From Psoroptes ovis (Eukaryota; Arthropoda; Arachnida; Sarcoptiformes; Psoroptidae), in the NCBI GenBank assembly GCA_002943765.1, contig PQWQ01000003.1, forward strand, positions 1,922,001 through 1,986,000: a stretch of DNA of 64,000 nt, written 5' to 3'. The notes beneath the pieces were generated by a model. That model was not told the DNA's origin. It saw nothing but the letters and a program-made list of their open reading frames with translations, and did no database searches. This document shows positions 1 through 13,412 of the stretch, piece by piece (the first letter of the stretch is position 1; each line of letters begins with the position of its first letter). A program made the translations under genes and the position numbers.

Positions 1-180
1 TAATAATAATAACAATTATTTCAATTTATTTTCAAATTATCATTAATATTTTGTGGTAAAATTGACCATGGATTAGAGATTTATGTATTTTTTCTCTCTT
101 TTACTCATGATGAATTGTAATTATTTGATATTTTCTTTTGAAATATTTACAAATCTTAAATCTTAACTAAAAAAACATAC

Positions 181-201
181 CGGATGCCTGGCGGGATACA
201 T
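181..201 (-). CDS. Possible first coding exon of a gene running off the left edge
   Basis: On the minus strand an ATG at 201-199 in a good context (A at -3) opens seven codons reading MYPARHP. They end exactly at a consensus donor, GTATGT, at 180-175. Upstream on the same strand (about 202-450) lies CAA/ACC-rich sequence of 5'-UTR character, and the short stretch is GC-richer than its surroundings. If real, this is the initiator exon of a gene whose remaining exons lie beyond position 1. Only seven residues are visible, so no product can be named. A chance ATG plus donor is a realistic alternative. Confidence 0.3.
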
Positions 202-1709
202 TTTTGCCGTCGTTGTTGATGGTATGGTTGTTGTTGGTGGTGTCGTTTTGTTTGATAGTTTTTTGCCAATTATTTTTGATTTTCGATTCGTTTTCGTGAT
301 TGTTGATTTGATTCGATGATTATTTGATTTTGATTGTAATTATCAATTTTTATATTTAATAATTGTATCAATCTCTTTCTCTTTCAATTATCAATGATAT
401 TCAATTGCAACTACTGATGCTGCTGCTGTTGATGGTGAGCGAAAAATTGTAAAAAAAATGAACTAGAAATGATAACAATTTATAAAAATTGATTATGATA
501 ATTATTTATTTATCGCTAATTATTATGATGATTATCGTTTGAATAATTATTTCTTTTGAATGGATTTATTAATATTTTAATTTTTAAATTTCTTCTTTAT
601 ATTTTTTATAAATTTTCAAAAAATTGAATTTCAAACATTTGAAAACACACATTTGAATAATTTATAAATTGAATAATTACGATTTTTTCTCATAAGGATT
701 AATTTCAATCAAATTGAAATGAAATAAAATGGATAAATAGTTGAATAAATGAATGAATGATGATGGAATTTATTTCTCTTTCATTTTTTTGTTTCACTGA
801 TTCAAAATGAAAATTTAATATTCACTGCTTTATTTTGATTTCATTAAATCAAATTTGATGATTAGATTTTTCGTTTATTGATTTGGTGATTACTATTTAT
901 CAAATTATTATTCGAAATGAATCAAGATTCAAAAAATTGATCACTTGTATCTGGGATTGTTGCCCCTATGTTTTAAATTTGAAACAATTTCGATTCGAAT
1001 CAATAGAAATCATTGATTATCAATTGATTTGATGATTGGTGGGCAAATTAAAATTAATTATCAATCACCGATGGAAATTAAATAAAATGAGATCAATTAA
1101 CAATTATTCAACTGATATATTTCAGCATTTGAGACCACATTGTTTAATAATTTGAAACAATTTTATAATTTTGATTTTTCAAAAACAAAAAAAACAAAAA
1201 TGGACGATAATCACACAAAAAACGAAAAATTTGTAAACAACGTTGGTTAGAAACATTATACGAGAGTAGTAATGAACGTGAAAAATTAGAAATTTTTTGC
1301 AAATATCTTATTCTTCTTGATCAAAAGGCATTCATTGATTCATTTGCTTTTCAAATGTGTTTGCGTATGTTTACCACATGAAAACTAATCGTAAATCAAC
1401 CAACCGACGAATTTTCTTCGATTTTTTTTCTATTTTCAAAAAAAAGCACATAAAAGCTACGATAATAATGATGATAATAAAACGAAAAAATAAATAAATA
1501 ATTGAAAATGAACGAAATACTTTGAAAATTGGGAAAAAAATTACATACAAAATGCATGCACATTCACATACAACAAATACAAGCACATACAAAGTGAGCG
1601 TAAACAAATGAACCAGAAATTTTTTTCCTCCGTAACTATTTCTATGCTTTTTTTCCACTGTTCTCTTTTTCAGTGAGGAAGAGTTGTTTTTCCTTCTATC
1701 TTTCGCGAG

Positions 1710-1747
1710 TGCCACTGCCATTTGCAGTGCAAAAAATGGCAGCGGCA
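1710..1747 (-). repeat. GC-rich inverted repeat, 14-bp arms
   Basis: The arms 1710-1723 (TGCCACTGCCATTT) and 1734-1747 (AAATGGCAGCGGCA) are complementary over 14 positions with one difference, around a 10-nt loop. Read from the minus strand, the odd position becomes a G-U wobble, so a minus-strand transcript would pair fully. A second outer helix (TTTTTC with GAAAGA) can form beyond a small internal loop. The shape resembles a microRNA-type hairpin, but I recognise no known microRNA in it. Confidence 0.5.
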
Positions 1748-2897
1748 TGAAAAACAGTTGCTCAATTTATGATGAGGAGCAAAACGATTTTTTCCTTGTC
1801 ACTGAGAAGAAGAAAATGATAGCGGCAAACAAATAGGTAGGTGGGAATAAAATTTTTGTTTTTTTTTGAATTTTTAGATTTTGCGCCCTTTTTTCTTTGT
1901 TTTTCAAGAATTTTTTTTCAATTTTTTTTCTCGTTGAAAAATAATATTCTTAAACGTTTAACCGAAATAAGTAAATTCCGGAAGTTTTCGGTTCTATATT
2001 TCATCATCATATTTCATTGAATTCTTCAATAAATTTCAAATTTTATTTCAAAAAAAAAGAATGAAAAAAAAATTTAAATTTAAATTGAATTTTTGTTTCA
2101 AAATTTTACACACGAGAATGTATAGAGAGTATATATTCCCGAATGATTAATGATTTTACTTTTGAAAATAAAGAAGAAACTATGAAAAAAAAAAAAAAAA
2201 TACACGAGAATGTTTTTTTATAATCAAAAACACATGGCAATCTCTTAACATTATCGACATTACATTATTAATAACCTTTGACAGTGAATAGATTTATGTA
2301 GCAGAGTTTTTCATGCATTTTAAGTGAAATCAAAACCATTCTTCACCTAAAATTTAGGGATGAAAAATTCAAATCAAAGCTTTAACCATTTCATTTCAAT
2401 TGAATGGAGTCAAACAGAATCAAACCAAAACAAACAACAGTAAAACAACTGAATTGATCAAAAAAAAACGAAACAAAGAATAAACATTATTCATACAACA
2501 ACAAAAAAAAAAAAAAAAAAACATAAAACATTCAAGAACTTGAAAAATTTTTTGCTTCGAACAACAACAACAAAATGTAAATTCATTGAATGCATCTGAG
2601 ATTTTTGTTTCATTTTCGTATTTTATTTTTTTATGTATAAACAATGTTCAGTTGGTGGCGCCTTAAAGATGATGATGATGATGTTTTGAATCTAATACAC
2701 CGAAAACCGAATCATCAAAAAAAATAAAAAATAATCATCAAGAATAATCATTGAAAATGATCATCATTCTTCATGTCGAGGAGAAAAAAAATGGCAAAAA
2801 TCAGTTGTGTATTTATGTATGTTTCATTGTTCCATCGTTTTGTATTGAATACGATTTTCCATGTTTTCTCACTATGTTTCACTGTGATATTCACACA

Positions 2898-2900
<3 letters not shown>

Positions 2901-2930
<30 letters not shown>
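2901..2930. repeat. (CA)15 microsatellite
   Basis: This is an uninterrupted CA dinucleotide run, followed at about 2967-2992 by a second, interrupted CA/TA run. Similar CA arrays recur at about 3613-3634. They encode Thr/His runs in frames that are clearly not genes. Confidence 0.95.
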
Positions 2931-2934
<4 letters not shown>

Positions 2935-3299
2935 ATGTGAACAAATTTACATTACACAGACACAAACACACACACACATACACACACACACACATTATTC
3001 GTTTGAGCACATTGAACATACATTTAATACAACACAAAAATAATCGTAATAATAATAATAATAATAATGTGCATAATATCCTCCATTCATCATTATTATT
3101 ATTATTTTTTTTTCAAATATTTTTTCTTGGCTGAAAATATCACCGAAACAAAAGATAAATGTGTATGCGTTTGTGTTTGTGTGTGTGTGTAAATAAGCCG
3201 TATGCTGTTATTTATTAGCTTTGAATCGATTAAACAGTCAAGGAGAATTTGAAGAAAAATCACCATTCATGCCCACATTCAAGCAATCAGCAATTTGAA

Positions 3300-3435
3300 A
3301 TGCCCGTACTAGACTCGGGCTTGGCACTTGACAACGTAGAAAATTAAAACGTCACCATCACGTTGTCGACAGTTTGAATGCAGCTCTCGTTCAAGTATTG
3401 GTTCTAGTAGATAAGCCGCGGCTCATCCAGGAGAA
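3300..3435. other. Non-repetitive GC-richer island with nested stems
   Basis: About 135 nt of balanced, non-repetitive sequence sits inside low-complexity DNA. Three nested helices can be drawn. The outer one is TACTAGA 3307-3313 with TCTAGTA 3403-3409. The middle one is CTTG 3320-3323 with CAAG 3392-3395. The inner one is TTGACAACGT 3328-3337 with ACGTTGTCGA 3360-3369, including one wobble pair. No protein frame stands out. A structured RNA or a conserved regulatory element are both possible; I recognise no known RNA family. Confidence 0.35.
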
Positions 3436-3907
3436 TGAATTCGAAAAAAGAAGAAAATTCAAAAAAAAAAAAAAAATTCGATTTGTTGTTGCTCAACGAA
3501 TAAAAAAAAATTGAAGAAAAATGAAGAAAAAAATTTTTTATTATCGTTCGTTCGCTGTTATTATTATTCTAAGTATTAATATTTTTTTGCATGTTGTTGT
3601 TGTTGTTTCTGTGTACACACACACACACACACACATACAGTTTATTCTTATACACAATTTTCAAATAAAAATAAAATAAAATACAATTGGAATTAAATGT
3701 ATTGATTTTTTTTTTTTTTTTTTGGTTCAGTTTTGTTTTGAATGTTTGTAATTTTTTTTTGTTTTTTGTTCATTCTCAATTGCAATTGTACTGAATTTCG
3801 AGTTTTTTTCATCAGTTCAAACTCCACCCATTGAAGTGACTTTTGTATAGATTTATAGTATTATGATCACGTTGTTTAGTCACTTTTTTTTCGCTTGTAT
3901 TTTCTAT

Positions 3908-3941
3908 TGTAAAATCACGTTTAAATAAACGTGATTTTACA
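3908..3941. repeat. Perfect 16-bp palindrome with 2-nt spacer
   Basis: TGTAAAATCACGTTTA (3908-3923) is followed, after AA, by its exact reverse complement (3926-3941). A two-base loop is too short for a microRNA precursor. The site could be a protein-binding palindrome or a relic of a hairpin-forming insertion. Confidence 0.9.
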
Positions 3942-4359
3942 CTGTTTGTCAATTGTTTTCAATGAGTGATTGTTTTCATTTTTTTTCACTATTTTTTTTT
4001 CATTTCTTCATTGTGTAATTTTGTATTTATGATGATTTTTAGAGAAAAAAAAATGAAGGCAAATTAAAACGACAATATAACAGGCAACAACAAACGACAA
4101 GCAAGTAAATAAGCGAAAGATGATGAAAATAAAAAAAAAATGTGAAAAATGTATAAATATTTATATGAACATAACATTTTATAAATGTGTATGTGAGCTG
4201 AATGTGAGCTGCACACATACAGCTCACATATTACAACAATATGGAAAATTGAAACAAGATTTTTTTTTTTTTTTTTCATTTTCAATTTTTCCTCATTTTA
4301 GCGTTTTTTTTTTTTAATTTTTTTTCTTTTCGTTTCGTTTTTTTTCATGATTTTTAGCC

Positions 4360-4391
4360 CTCCTCCTCCTCCTCCTCCTCTTCTTCTTCTT
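4360..4391. repeat. (TCC)n/(TTC)n microsatellite
   Basis: This is a polypyrimidine trinucleotide run, CTCCTCCTCC changing to TTCTTC. Nearby sequence at 4493-4525 is also pyrimidine-rich, followed by a short GTAC tandem (about 4537-4552). Confidence 0.9.
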
Positions 4392-7300
4392 ATTTCTCTT
4401 TAATTTTTCCACTTTCAGAACTGAATGCTCATCCTCTCGTCTTCCTCATCATTGTTCATTAACAGCAATAGTTACCACATCTTCCTCTCACTGGTCCTCT
4501 TCCTCCCCACTCCTCCTCCTCACTTCTTTACAATTGTACGTACGTACGTACTTTATGGAACTTTGATGAAAAATTTAGGGCCCAAAAAAAAAATATTTTG
4601 CTGCCGTCGTACACACATCAGATACACACTTATACCAAAAAATACATTCAATGAATAACAACTTGTGTACCCGAACTTGGAAAAAGTATAACCCCAAAAC
4701 TACTTGCACAAATGATACATACGAACGCACATACACACAACCCAAATACAACAGCCAAACAAACCAACAAACGATATGGTCCAAGTTCTGGTGCATGTAT
4801 GGTGTATGTCTGTGTGTGTGTGTGTGCATTCAACAAACACACATGAACACAATTGCAATATCTCCATATTTACACACACACACTCAACCATGGACAATTT
4901 GACGCGACTTTTGGCCAAAAACAAAAAACATTTCGTGAACCAAGAAATGAAAGTAAAAAAAAAAAACATTTATTACTAATTCTAACGAAACAAAACGAGA
5001 ATAAAACATTAAAATAGATAAATAAATCCACTTTGGTCCATGTTTTATTGATTATTTTTGCTTTGAAATTCACAAACATACACTCACAGAGTATACACTC
5101 CCTATTTGCATCATCATCACCACGATGATCATCATTAATATCATCAACATCATCATCCAAATCATCAGTGAATGAATAAATAAACAAATGAATGATCCAC
5201 TTTGTTTTATATCATGTAAATAAACGAATAGATGAATAGAATAAATGAAACATTTTTAGACTGTTTTTCGTTTCACACAAACCCACCGCTTCGAGGGCCA
5301 CCGCTTGAGGTCCAAGCACATTTACACCACACAATGAAATAATACTGTTTTCATTTATTTACTCGACCTTTTTCCTTTTTCTCTTGGACATTTGAAGCAT
5401 CGGGTGTGCATGATGTATTCATAAATGTGTGTCGGCCTGTTATTCACTGAAAAAATGGTTTATTTAAATAAATTGAGCAAAGAATTAAATGAATAAATGA
5501 TGATAGGAATGATTATTATTTAACCAAAAAACAAATAAACATATTTTGATCAACATTTAGATAATTTATTCAAATGTTTGTATGTTTTGTTTCATCCAAA
5601 AATGTAGAGATGTTTAAAAACATTTTCCTAGAAAAAACTTGATGGTCCCTTGGTCATAATTCATTGATTATTTTTGAGGAGAGAAAAAAAGGTAAAAGCC
5701 ACTCCAAAGTCTTTCACTTTTAAAGAATATTTTTTCCATGGAAAATTCACCATCGATGATGAAAATCAAATGGATTATTCATTCTCTCACAATGAAATTA
5801 ATGGATTTTTCTTTACAATGAATTGTTACGAATGGTTACATTTTCTATTTGAAAATTTGATGAATTAATATGAATTAATCAATTTTAAATAATTATTTAT
5901 TAAGTCATTTTGGTGACATATGGTCCAAAGAAACAAATAGAAAAAAAATGAGATCAAATACAAGTAGAAATAGGAAACTCTTAGGGTTGATTTCTCTCTA
6001 CTAGAATCTAAAATTTTTGTTCAAATCAGCAAAACTTAAAAACAAATTATTCCAAACAAACAAAACGGACAAACGCCATTCAACTGCTTTGACTCGGAAT
6101 TAGAATCAGAAAAATGTTTGATTATTTGATTTTCATTCGTATTATTATCATCAATTGCTTCTGTTTTGACTCTGAATGTTTGATTATTTGATTTGGTCAT
6201 CAGAAATTTTAAATTATTTTTGAATCATTTGAAATTTCTGCGTTTGTGTATCTCTGGAAAATTTCAAATTTTTATCCGATCGGTGAATTATCAATTTCAT
6301 TTGTTTATTTATTTATATATTCATTTTTCTCGTATATTATCATCATTAGGGAATATATTGTGAAATAATCATATTATTATTGTTTTTGTTGTTTTGAATA
6401 AACATGAATTTCATTGTTTATTAACTATAAAGCACTCATAGACGATAATAATAATAATAATGATGATGATGATGATGGTAATAACAAATAATGATGATAA
6501 TCATAATAACAATAACAGATAATAATGTTAATAATAATGACGATAATAAATAATAATGGTAATAATCATACAACAATACATGGCTACCATAATAATAAAC
6601 ATGTGATTCCTATTAACTATGATTAACATAATTTCATTTCATTTTTTTTCATTCATTTATTAATATTTCGTTGTTTTGATGTTTGTGAAATTATTTTCAT
6701 TTTTCCCCTTTTTTTAATAATATTTACATTTATTTTAATGATGATAATAATAACAAATGGTTGAACACCATTTGATCATCATTCAAGATCATTATTTTGT
6801 TTTTTGAATTAATTTTTCAATTTTACATCTTTCATTTGTTTGTTTTTAATATTTTTTTCTTTAAACATTTCTTCAAATCGATTATCTTTGGCTTCTTGAC
6901 TACTACCATCATTCACAAGTGAATATAATCACCACAATCATAATGGATAATAATCGATTCACACCATGAAAAAGATCGAAATCAGAAAAACAGTGGAACA
7001 ATCAAAAAAAAAATCCAATTATCATTATTGATGGGGATTTTTTATTGATTATTCAAGATATATTTTCACCCGATCATCATAATCGATCCGATTGATTGAC
7101 GAATTGATTGATTTTTATTCATGTTTCGTTGTTGTGGTCGAATTCGGCAGCGACAACAACAAGAAAAATCCATTGAAAACCAAAACAATCGAGGAATTGA
7201 AAAAACATTTAACATCAATCGCTTCGAGACAAGCTTTGAAATGCTTGATTATGTATCATTGTTTATATGATCAAAATAATAATAATAAAGGGTTAATGTT

Positions 7301-10300
7301 TATTATTATTATTTATTTCTTTTGTATCCATTTATTTAATTATTTATATTTTGTTTGTTTTTGGATATTTATAACGAAATAATGATGATGAAATGTGTAT
7401 TATTAATAGTTTTATTTATTTATTTATCCATCCATGCATTCAACCATTCATTCATCATCAACAGATGAAAGAAAAAGAAGAAATGAAAATATCGAATTTA
7501 CAAATATTTTTCAATTCGTTTCGTTTTTTTTGATTCGATATGGCAAACACATCATCGACATCATCATCATTGGTTGCTGTTGTTGTTTTGATTGTTTGCA
7601 GCAACAACAACAACAACCACATTGATGTTTGAGTTTAATGATCTTCAATACTTTAAATAATAATCATAATAATAATAATAATAACGATAATGATAATAGT
7701 AATAATGGCGAATATAATAATAATGATAATATAACCAACCATCATTATTATTATTGTTATACCATCACCAACAAAACAATCACACAAACATTATTATCAT
7801 CATCGACATCGACAACATCAACAAGCAAAATAAAAAAATTGTTGATGGTTATTATCGTTATCGTTATTTCATTTTATTTCATTTCATTTCATCCCTCATT
7901 TTACTGATGAAAATGATGATGATTATTAAAGATAATGTTTTTCATTTCTCAGTCTTCGGGTAGTGGTAATAGTTTTTCTTTTTCGTTTGAAAAATCTTCC
8001 ATAGATATCTTGTAAAGAATTATTACCTGGCCATCATCATCATCATCATTGATAATGATCATTGATGATTCAGTGGATTTTCAAACAAAAAATTTCTAAC
8101 GAATTAAACTTAAATAAAGATACATACATCATCATCATCATCATCATCGTCATATATGATATGTTTAGAATATGAAATAAAATTGAATGAATTGGAATAA
8201 CCCATGATTTGATGCTTTTGTTGTTGTTGTTGTTTGACTTGATGATGATGATGACCACGATCATCATGACCATCATCATCAATATTAAATCAAAAGAACA
8301 TCTCTTTTTTTCCCATTCCGTACATTTGCCATGCCTTATTCATTGCTTAAACTTGAAATGGTTGATGATCTGTTGGTCGGATGGTCGGTCGATCGTTTTT
8401 GGTTGTTTCATTAGTCGGTCGGTCGATGATTATTTTCATCATCATCATCATCAACAACATCATCGACATCAAATTTGCTTGCAAATAAATAAAATAAATA
8501 CATATAAAAAGAAACAACAACAACAAAACAAAAATAATAAGATTACCTTAAATGAAAATGATTCTATTATAAATGTATGTGTGTACATCATCTCTTCACC
8601 ATCACCATCTTCATCATCATCATCATCATAAAATAAATAAATATCAACAATGAATCAATAGCCGAGAAGATAATTTCTTTCTTGATGGCATACAATGGAT
8701 AGAATACAAAAAACTTGACTATTCGTGATGATTAGATCGATTATGATCAACATCATCAGCATCAACAACAATAACGATAATGATAACAACAACAGCAGCA
8801 ACCGAAAAACTTGGAAAAAATTAATGTTCTTTGTATATATTGTATATGAAAAATTAATGTTTCATCATCATCATCATCATTATTATTATTATTATCATCA
8901 TCAATTTAAAACATTTTATACTATTACTAATGCAATAACAACAGCAACAATAATAACAATGATAATAACAAAATAAAGAACATCATCAGACACATTTGAT
9001 ATAAATGATATTTTATTTTCTTTTACTTAAATGAAAATAAATAAAATGATTAAGATGATGTTGACGATGATGACCATGGATTATGTCTATTATTATTATC
9101 ACTATTATTATTTTGAACATTTACATCACGCCGTATTATCATTATCAATTGATCATGTATTATTATCGTTATTGATTTTGATTTTTCGTTCAATGTTTAA
9201 CAAAGAAATGAATGAAATTGATTCAAGAAAAAATTTCAAATTCATTTCTCATTCAATATAAACTAATTGAATGGATGAATAAATCATTGAATGAATGAAT
9301 CAAACGAATGAATAGAAATTAATCCCAAATGTTGAAAAATTGAAAATTTTCTTCTTTCATTTCATTCATTGCAGTTATCATTCATTCATTCATATTAATT
9401 CATATGTTATCGTTAGAATGGAATTATCAATGGAAGAAATCGATAAATGAAGAAAAATAAGATCTTAAGATGATAATTGATGACATTTTTAATATTTTTA
9501 TTTTCATTTCTTCTCTTCTCCTTTTCTTACTATTTCAATATAAATATATTGGTGACTACATCATAATATCATTGATAATAATAATAATAGTAATCATGAT
9601 TATCGTCATTATTATTTTCTTGTATTGAAATAAATAGAAATATATTTAATTTAATCTTCTTTAGAAACAAGTCTTAGTTTTTCTTAAACTAAAAGTCTTA
9701 CAAGTTTTTTTTACTTATATTTATGTTTGATTGTTTAATCTTTTCGATACAAATGTCAAATGACGATGATTAAGATGATCATAATACTTGATTTATTTCG
9801 ATTGTTGCTCTTGTTAATTGTTTGTTTTTCAACTTCTATTTTCAAGTTTTTTTGAGTTTTCGATTCTTCTCTTAATTCCATATGTGTGATTAGCATTCTA
9901 AACATCATCATCATGATTATTTTCGATTGGTTTTTGCAATTTTTTTCATAAATTAAATTCAACATTGTTGCACTCTAAATGATAATTACACATTGATTAC
10001 ACATTCCATCTGCTCTTTACGATAATTACAAGCTTAAAATTTTTGATTTGAAAGAAAAAAATGTTTGTTATCTTAAATCACTTGAATCGATTAATTTGAA
10101 AGCTAATTGAAATTTTTAAACTTAATAAGAGTAGATTTAATTTTCAAAATATTAAATTACTTAAAGACAAGGCAGTCTGAGCAGTGTTACATTTACAGTT
10201 TTTTTTGGCAAAGATTAAACTGATTATAAATTTATATTTGATAGAAATTTTGTTTTTCCTCTATTTTTCTCTCACTCATTCCTTAATTCACCACTAATCA

Positions 10301-13300
10301 CTTCAAAAGGTATTAATTAATTAATTAATTTGAAATTAAAAATGATCAAGATTATGATTAAGATGAACTGATAAAAATTTGATAATCAATCGTTAATTTG
10401 TTTCAATTGATAGAATGATGAGTGGAAAAAAAATTTCAAAAAATCGGAATTTTTAAAAATTTTTATTTGGAAAAAAAATACAAATTACAATGACACACAA
10501 ACCGACACTTGAATAGATTGGTCATAATCATTTCAAAATCAAAGAAAAAAAATTGAAAAAATTTGAGAAAATCAAAATGCAAACATTAATCAATTATCCT
10601 AATTAATTATTAAATCAATGATTAATTTATTGAATTAATCATTTGTCAAAATCAAGAATAAATCAAATTCGTAATTCAAAAATGATTAGTCAATTATCAA
10701 TGCACGTACTATCATCATTCGTTCATTGATTCCAAGTACTAATCATTATTCAATTATGAAATTTCGTCATTCATTAATTTGCATAATTCGCAGATACATT
10801 TGATATCGCTAAATTATGTTGTTTCCTTCGTCAAAATGATCGAACAAGAAAAATTAAGAAAAAGATCAATCAAAAGCTTTGATGACTGATTGATTGATGA
10901 ATCAATCGAGTACAAAATGTTTGGAAAATGTTTCATTGTATTTTTATATTTATCACCATTATTTTGTGGTTATTTGTTTCTTCCTTCAAAAAAACTCTTG
11001 GTGTAAATCTGTCAAAAACTAGAAAAAACCCAAAGACAGCTGAACAAACTCAACGGATGAATAAATTTTATTATGAACGGGAATTGAAATTCGTAGAATC
11101 ATAGAATGAAATGAATCAATCATGACAACTGATAGTAACAAATGTGTTTGTTGGTTTGTAAAATGTAATTATAAATTTCAAAATCATTTGATCACTTGTT
11201 GCAAATCATTCATTTGATTCTTCCTATTATTTACTTCTTCTTTCATTAAAATGTTATTACAATGATAATAATTCATATGAATGAACATATCTATTAATTC
11301 ATGTTGAAGAGCAAAAACAATGACAATGAACAGTGAAACATTGAAACACATGAAAAAAGCTTATTATCATCATGATCATCATCACCGTTTCCATTCTGGT
11401 TGTTGTTCATCCAAAAATCAATGGTTGATTAAATTTTTATTCATAGATTCACGCAAACAAATAATCATCCTGAAAATTGATTGATTCATTTTTCATTTTT
11501 ACACTTGGATTTCAAGTTTTTATTCGATTCATTCATTCATAAATCAATCAAGTTTGCTTGAAAACTTCTTGTTTTTTCTGCTTCTTCTTATGGGCAAAAT
11601 ACAACTCTAATCGTTAAAAACACATTGAAAATTTCATTAAAAACTAAAACTAATCATCATAATTATTTTTTTCAAATTTTACCTTTGATTTTAACACAGG
11701 TAATTTATTATTATCGTTTTGAAAAAAATTTAACACGGTTACTTCATATATTTTCTGATGATCAGATACTAAATCATATCAGGTATTTAATATTTTCATT
11801 TTTCCAATTTTTTTGCCGTAATTTCTTGAATTATTCGTCAAATTTAATATATCGATAATATTTACTTGCTTATTTATTCTTTGGAAATTAAGAAAGTTCA
11901 ATTTTAAGATATGAAAAAATTATTTTCAAGTAAAATATAAGAGAAAAATAATTACCTGTCATCATCATCATCATCATTTTGAACATTAATTCATCGACAT
12001 TATCATCATAATTATCGTTTATCTTTACTTTTTTTTCGTTTATCATCGATACATTTCAAATTTTGAATTTTTTCGTTTTGTTTTTTTTTCAATTTGAAAA
12101 TGAAAACATTAACAAATATTAATAAATTCAATGATAATTACTGATGATTATTACGTAATTTTTTGTTTTTCTGAAGAAAAAAATGTTATTAAGTTTCAAT
12201 TTATCTTCAATTTGAAAGCAATGAAATTGAAATTTTCTTCGAAGAAAAATAAACGAAAAATTAATTGATTTATTATCATATTGATATTGATATTCAATTT
12301 ATTTTGAAAATTTCCTTTTTTTAATCATATATTGAAAATAATAATTTCTTAATTGTTTTGGAATTTATTTGCTTCGGAAATTAAGCAAGAAAATGTTAAA
12401 TAATTGATCAATTGATTCCAATCAAATTATTAATTATCATTGTAGCGTTGATATTCAAATTTCGTTGATATTCGACACATGTTTCAATTATGATTCTCGT
12501 CATTTTATATCCAAAACAAATCTAAATCTATGATATCATACAATTCAATGAAAAAGAGAAAACCCAATCAATCAATCAATACCAAATTCTGAATTTCGCA
12601 GCAAAAAAAAAAAAATTAAAATAAATTTGAAATAAAACAAATATTGACACAAAGACACAGACGCAGAAATTTCGAAACTTATCAGAATTTTCGCTTTCCT
12701 ATCATTGTTCGAAAACAAATATTTGGAAATTTTTTGCGAAATTCAAATTTTAAAACTCTTCTTCATTAAATCTATTGAACATCTTGCATTTGTGAATATT
12801 TGATTTTATATTAATTCAAACATTTATTCTGAACTTGCATTTGCTATCTTTCATTCATTTCAAAGTGTAAACATCAGAAAAGTTTGAATGAAACACGATT
12901 GCAATAACCGAGAGAAAAAACATCGTTTCGTTTGTTTCAGGGGAACTTTAGATAATCGAAAAAAACGAAATTCAATTATTTTTGTATGAAAATGATGATG
13001 TAAAAAATCAAACAAATTCTTTAAAATTTTAATTCTAATAATCAACAAATAATCAATTGTGGTAGTGAGGATGGGAGATGAGGCAAAATGGTTTAATGCC
13101 TCTTGTGCCTCTTATAAGCTGCATATGCCCATCGGTTTTGTTTATATTTTTCAATAAATTCATGATTCAATATTTGATTCAATTTTTTCAATATTTGAAC
13201 TGAATCGGGGAAATAAAAATGAAATTTCCATACATCTATCCTTCATACATTCAAATCCAAACATTTTCCATGCAAATATTTGATGATAAATGTTTATATT

Positions 13301-13379
13301 GACATTTGAATATTTATTTTTATATTTTATTTTAATTTTAAATATTTAAAATTTTGGTAAACATTCTGAGAAATTATTC

Positions 13380-13412
13380 ATATTGATTGTATATGTGTTA
13401 TACAATCAATAT
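13380..13412. repeat. Perfect 14-bp inverted repeat, 5-nt loop
   Basis: ATATTGATTGTATA (13380-13393) and its exact reverse complement (13399-13412) flank the loop TGTGT. It lies in AT-rich sequence with no gene nearby. Confidence 0.9.

Noticed and set aside
1371..1748. 125-codon minus-strand ORF
   Set aside because: Its start region is the GC-rich inverted repeat and the rest is Phe/Ile/Lys from A/T runs. No domain or family resemblance.
7092..9261. Many overlapping plus-strand ORFs rich in Asn, His, Tyr, Ser and Met
   Set aside because: These are readings of ATC/AAT/TAT microsatellites in different frames, with no conserved blocks between the runs.
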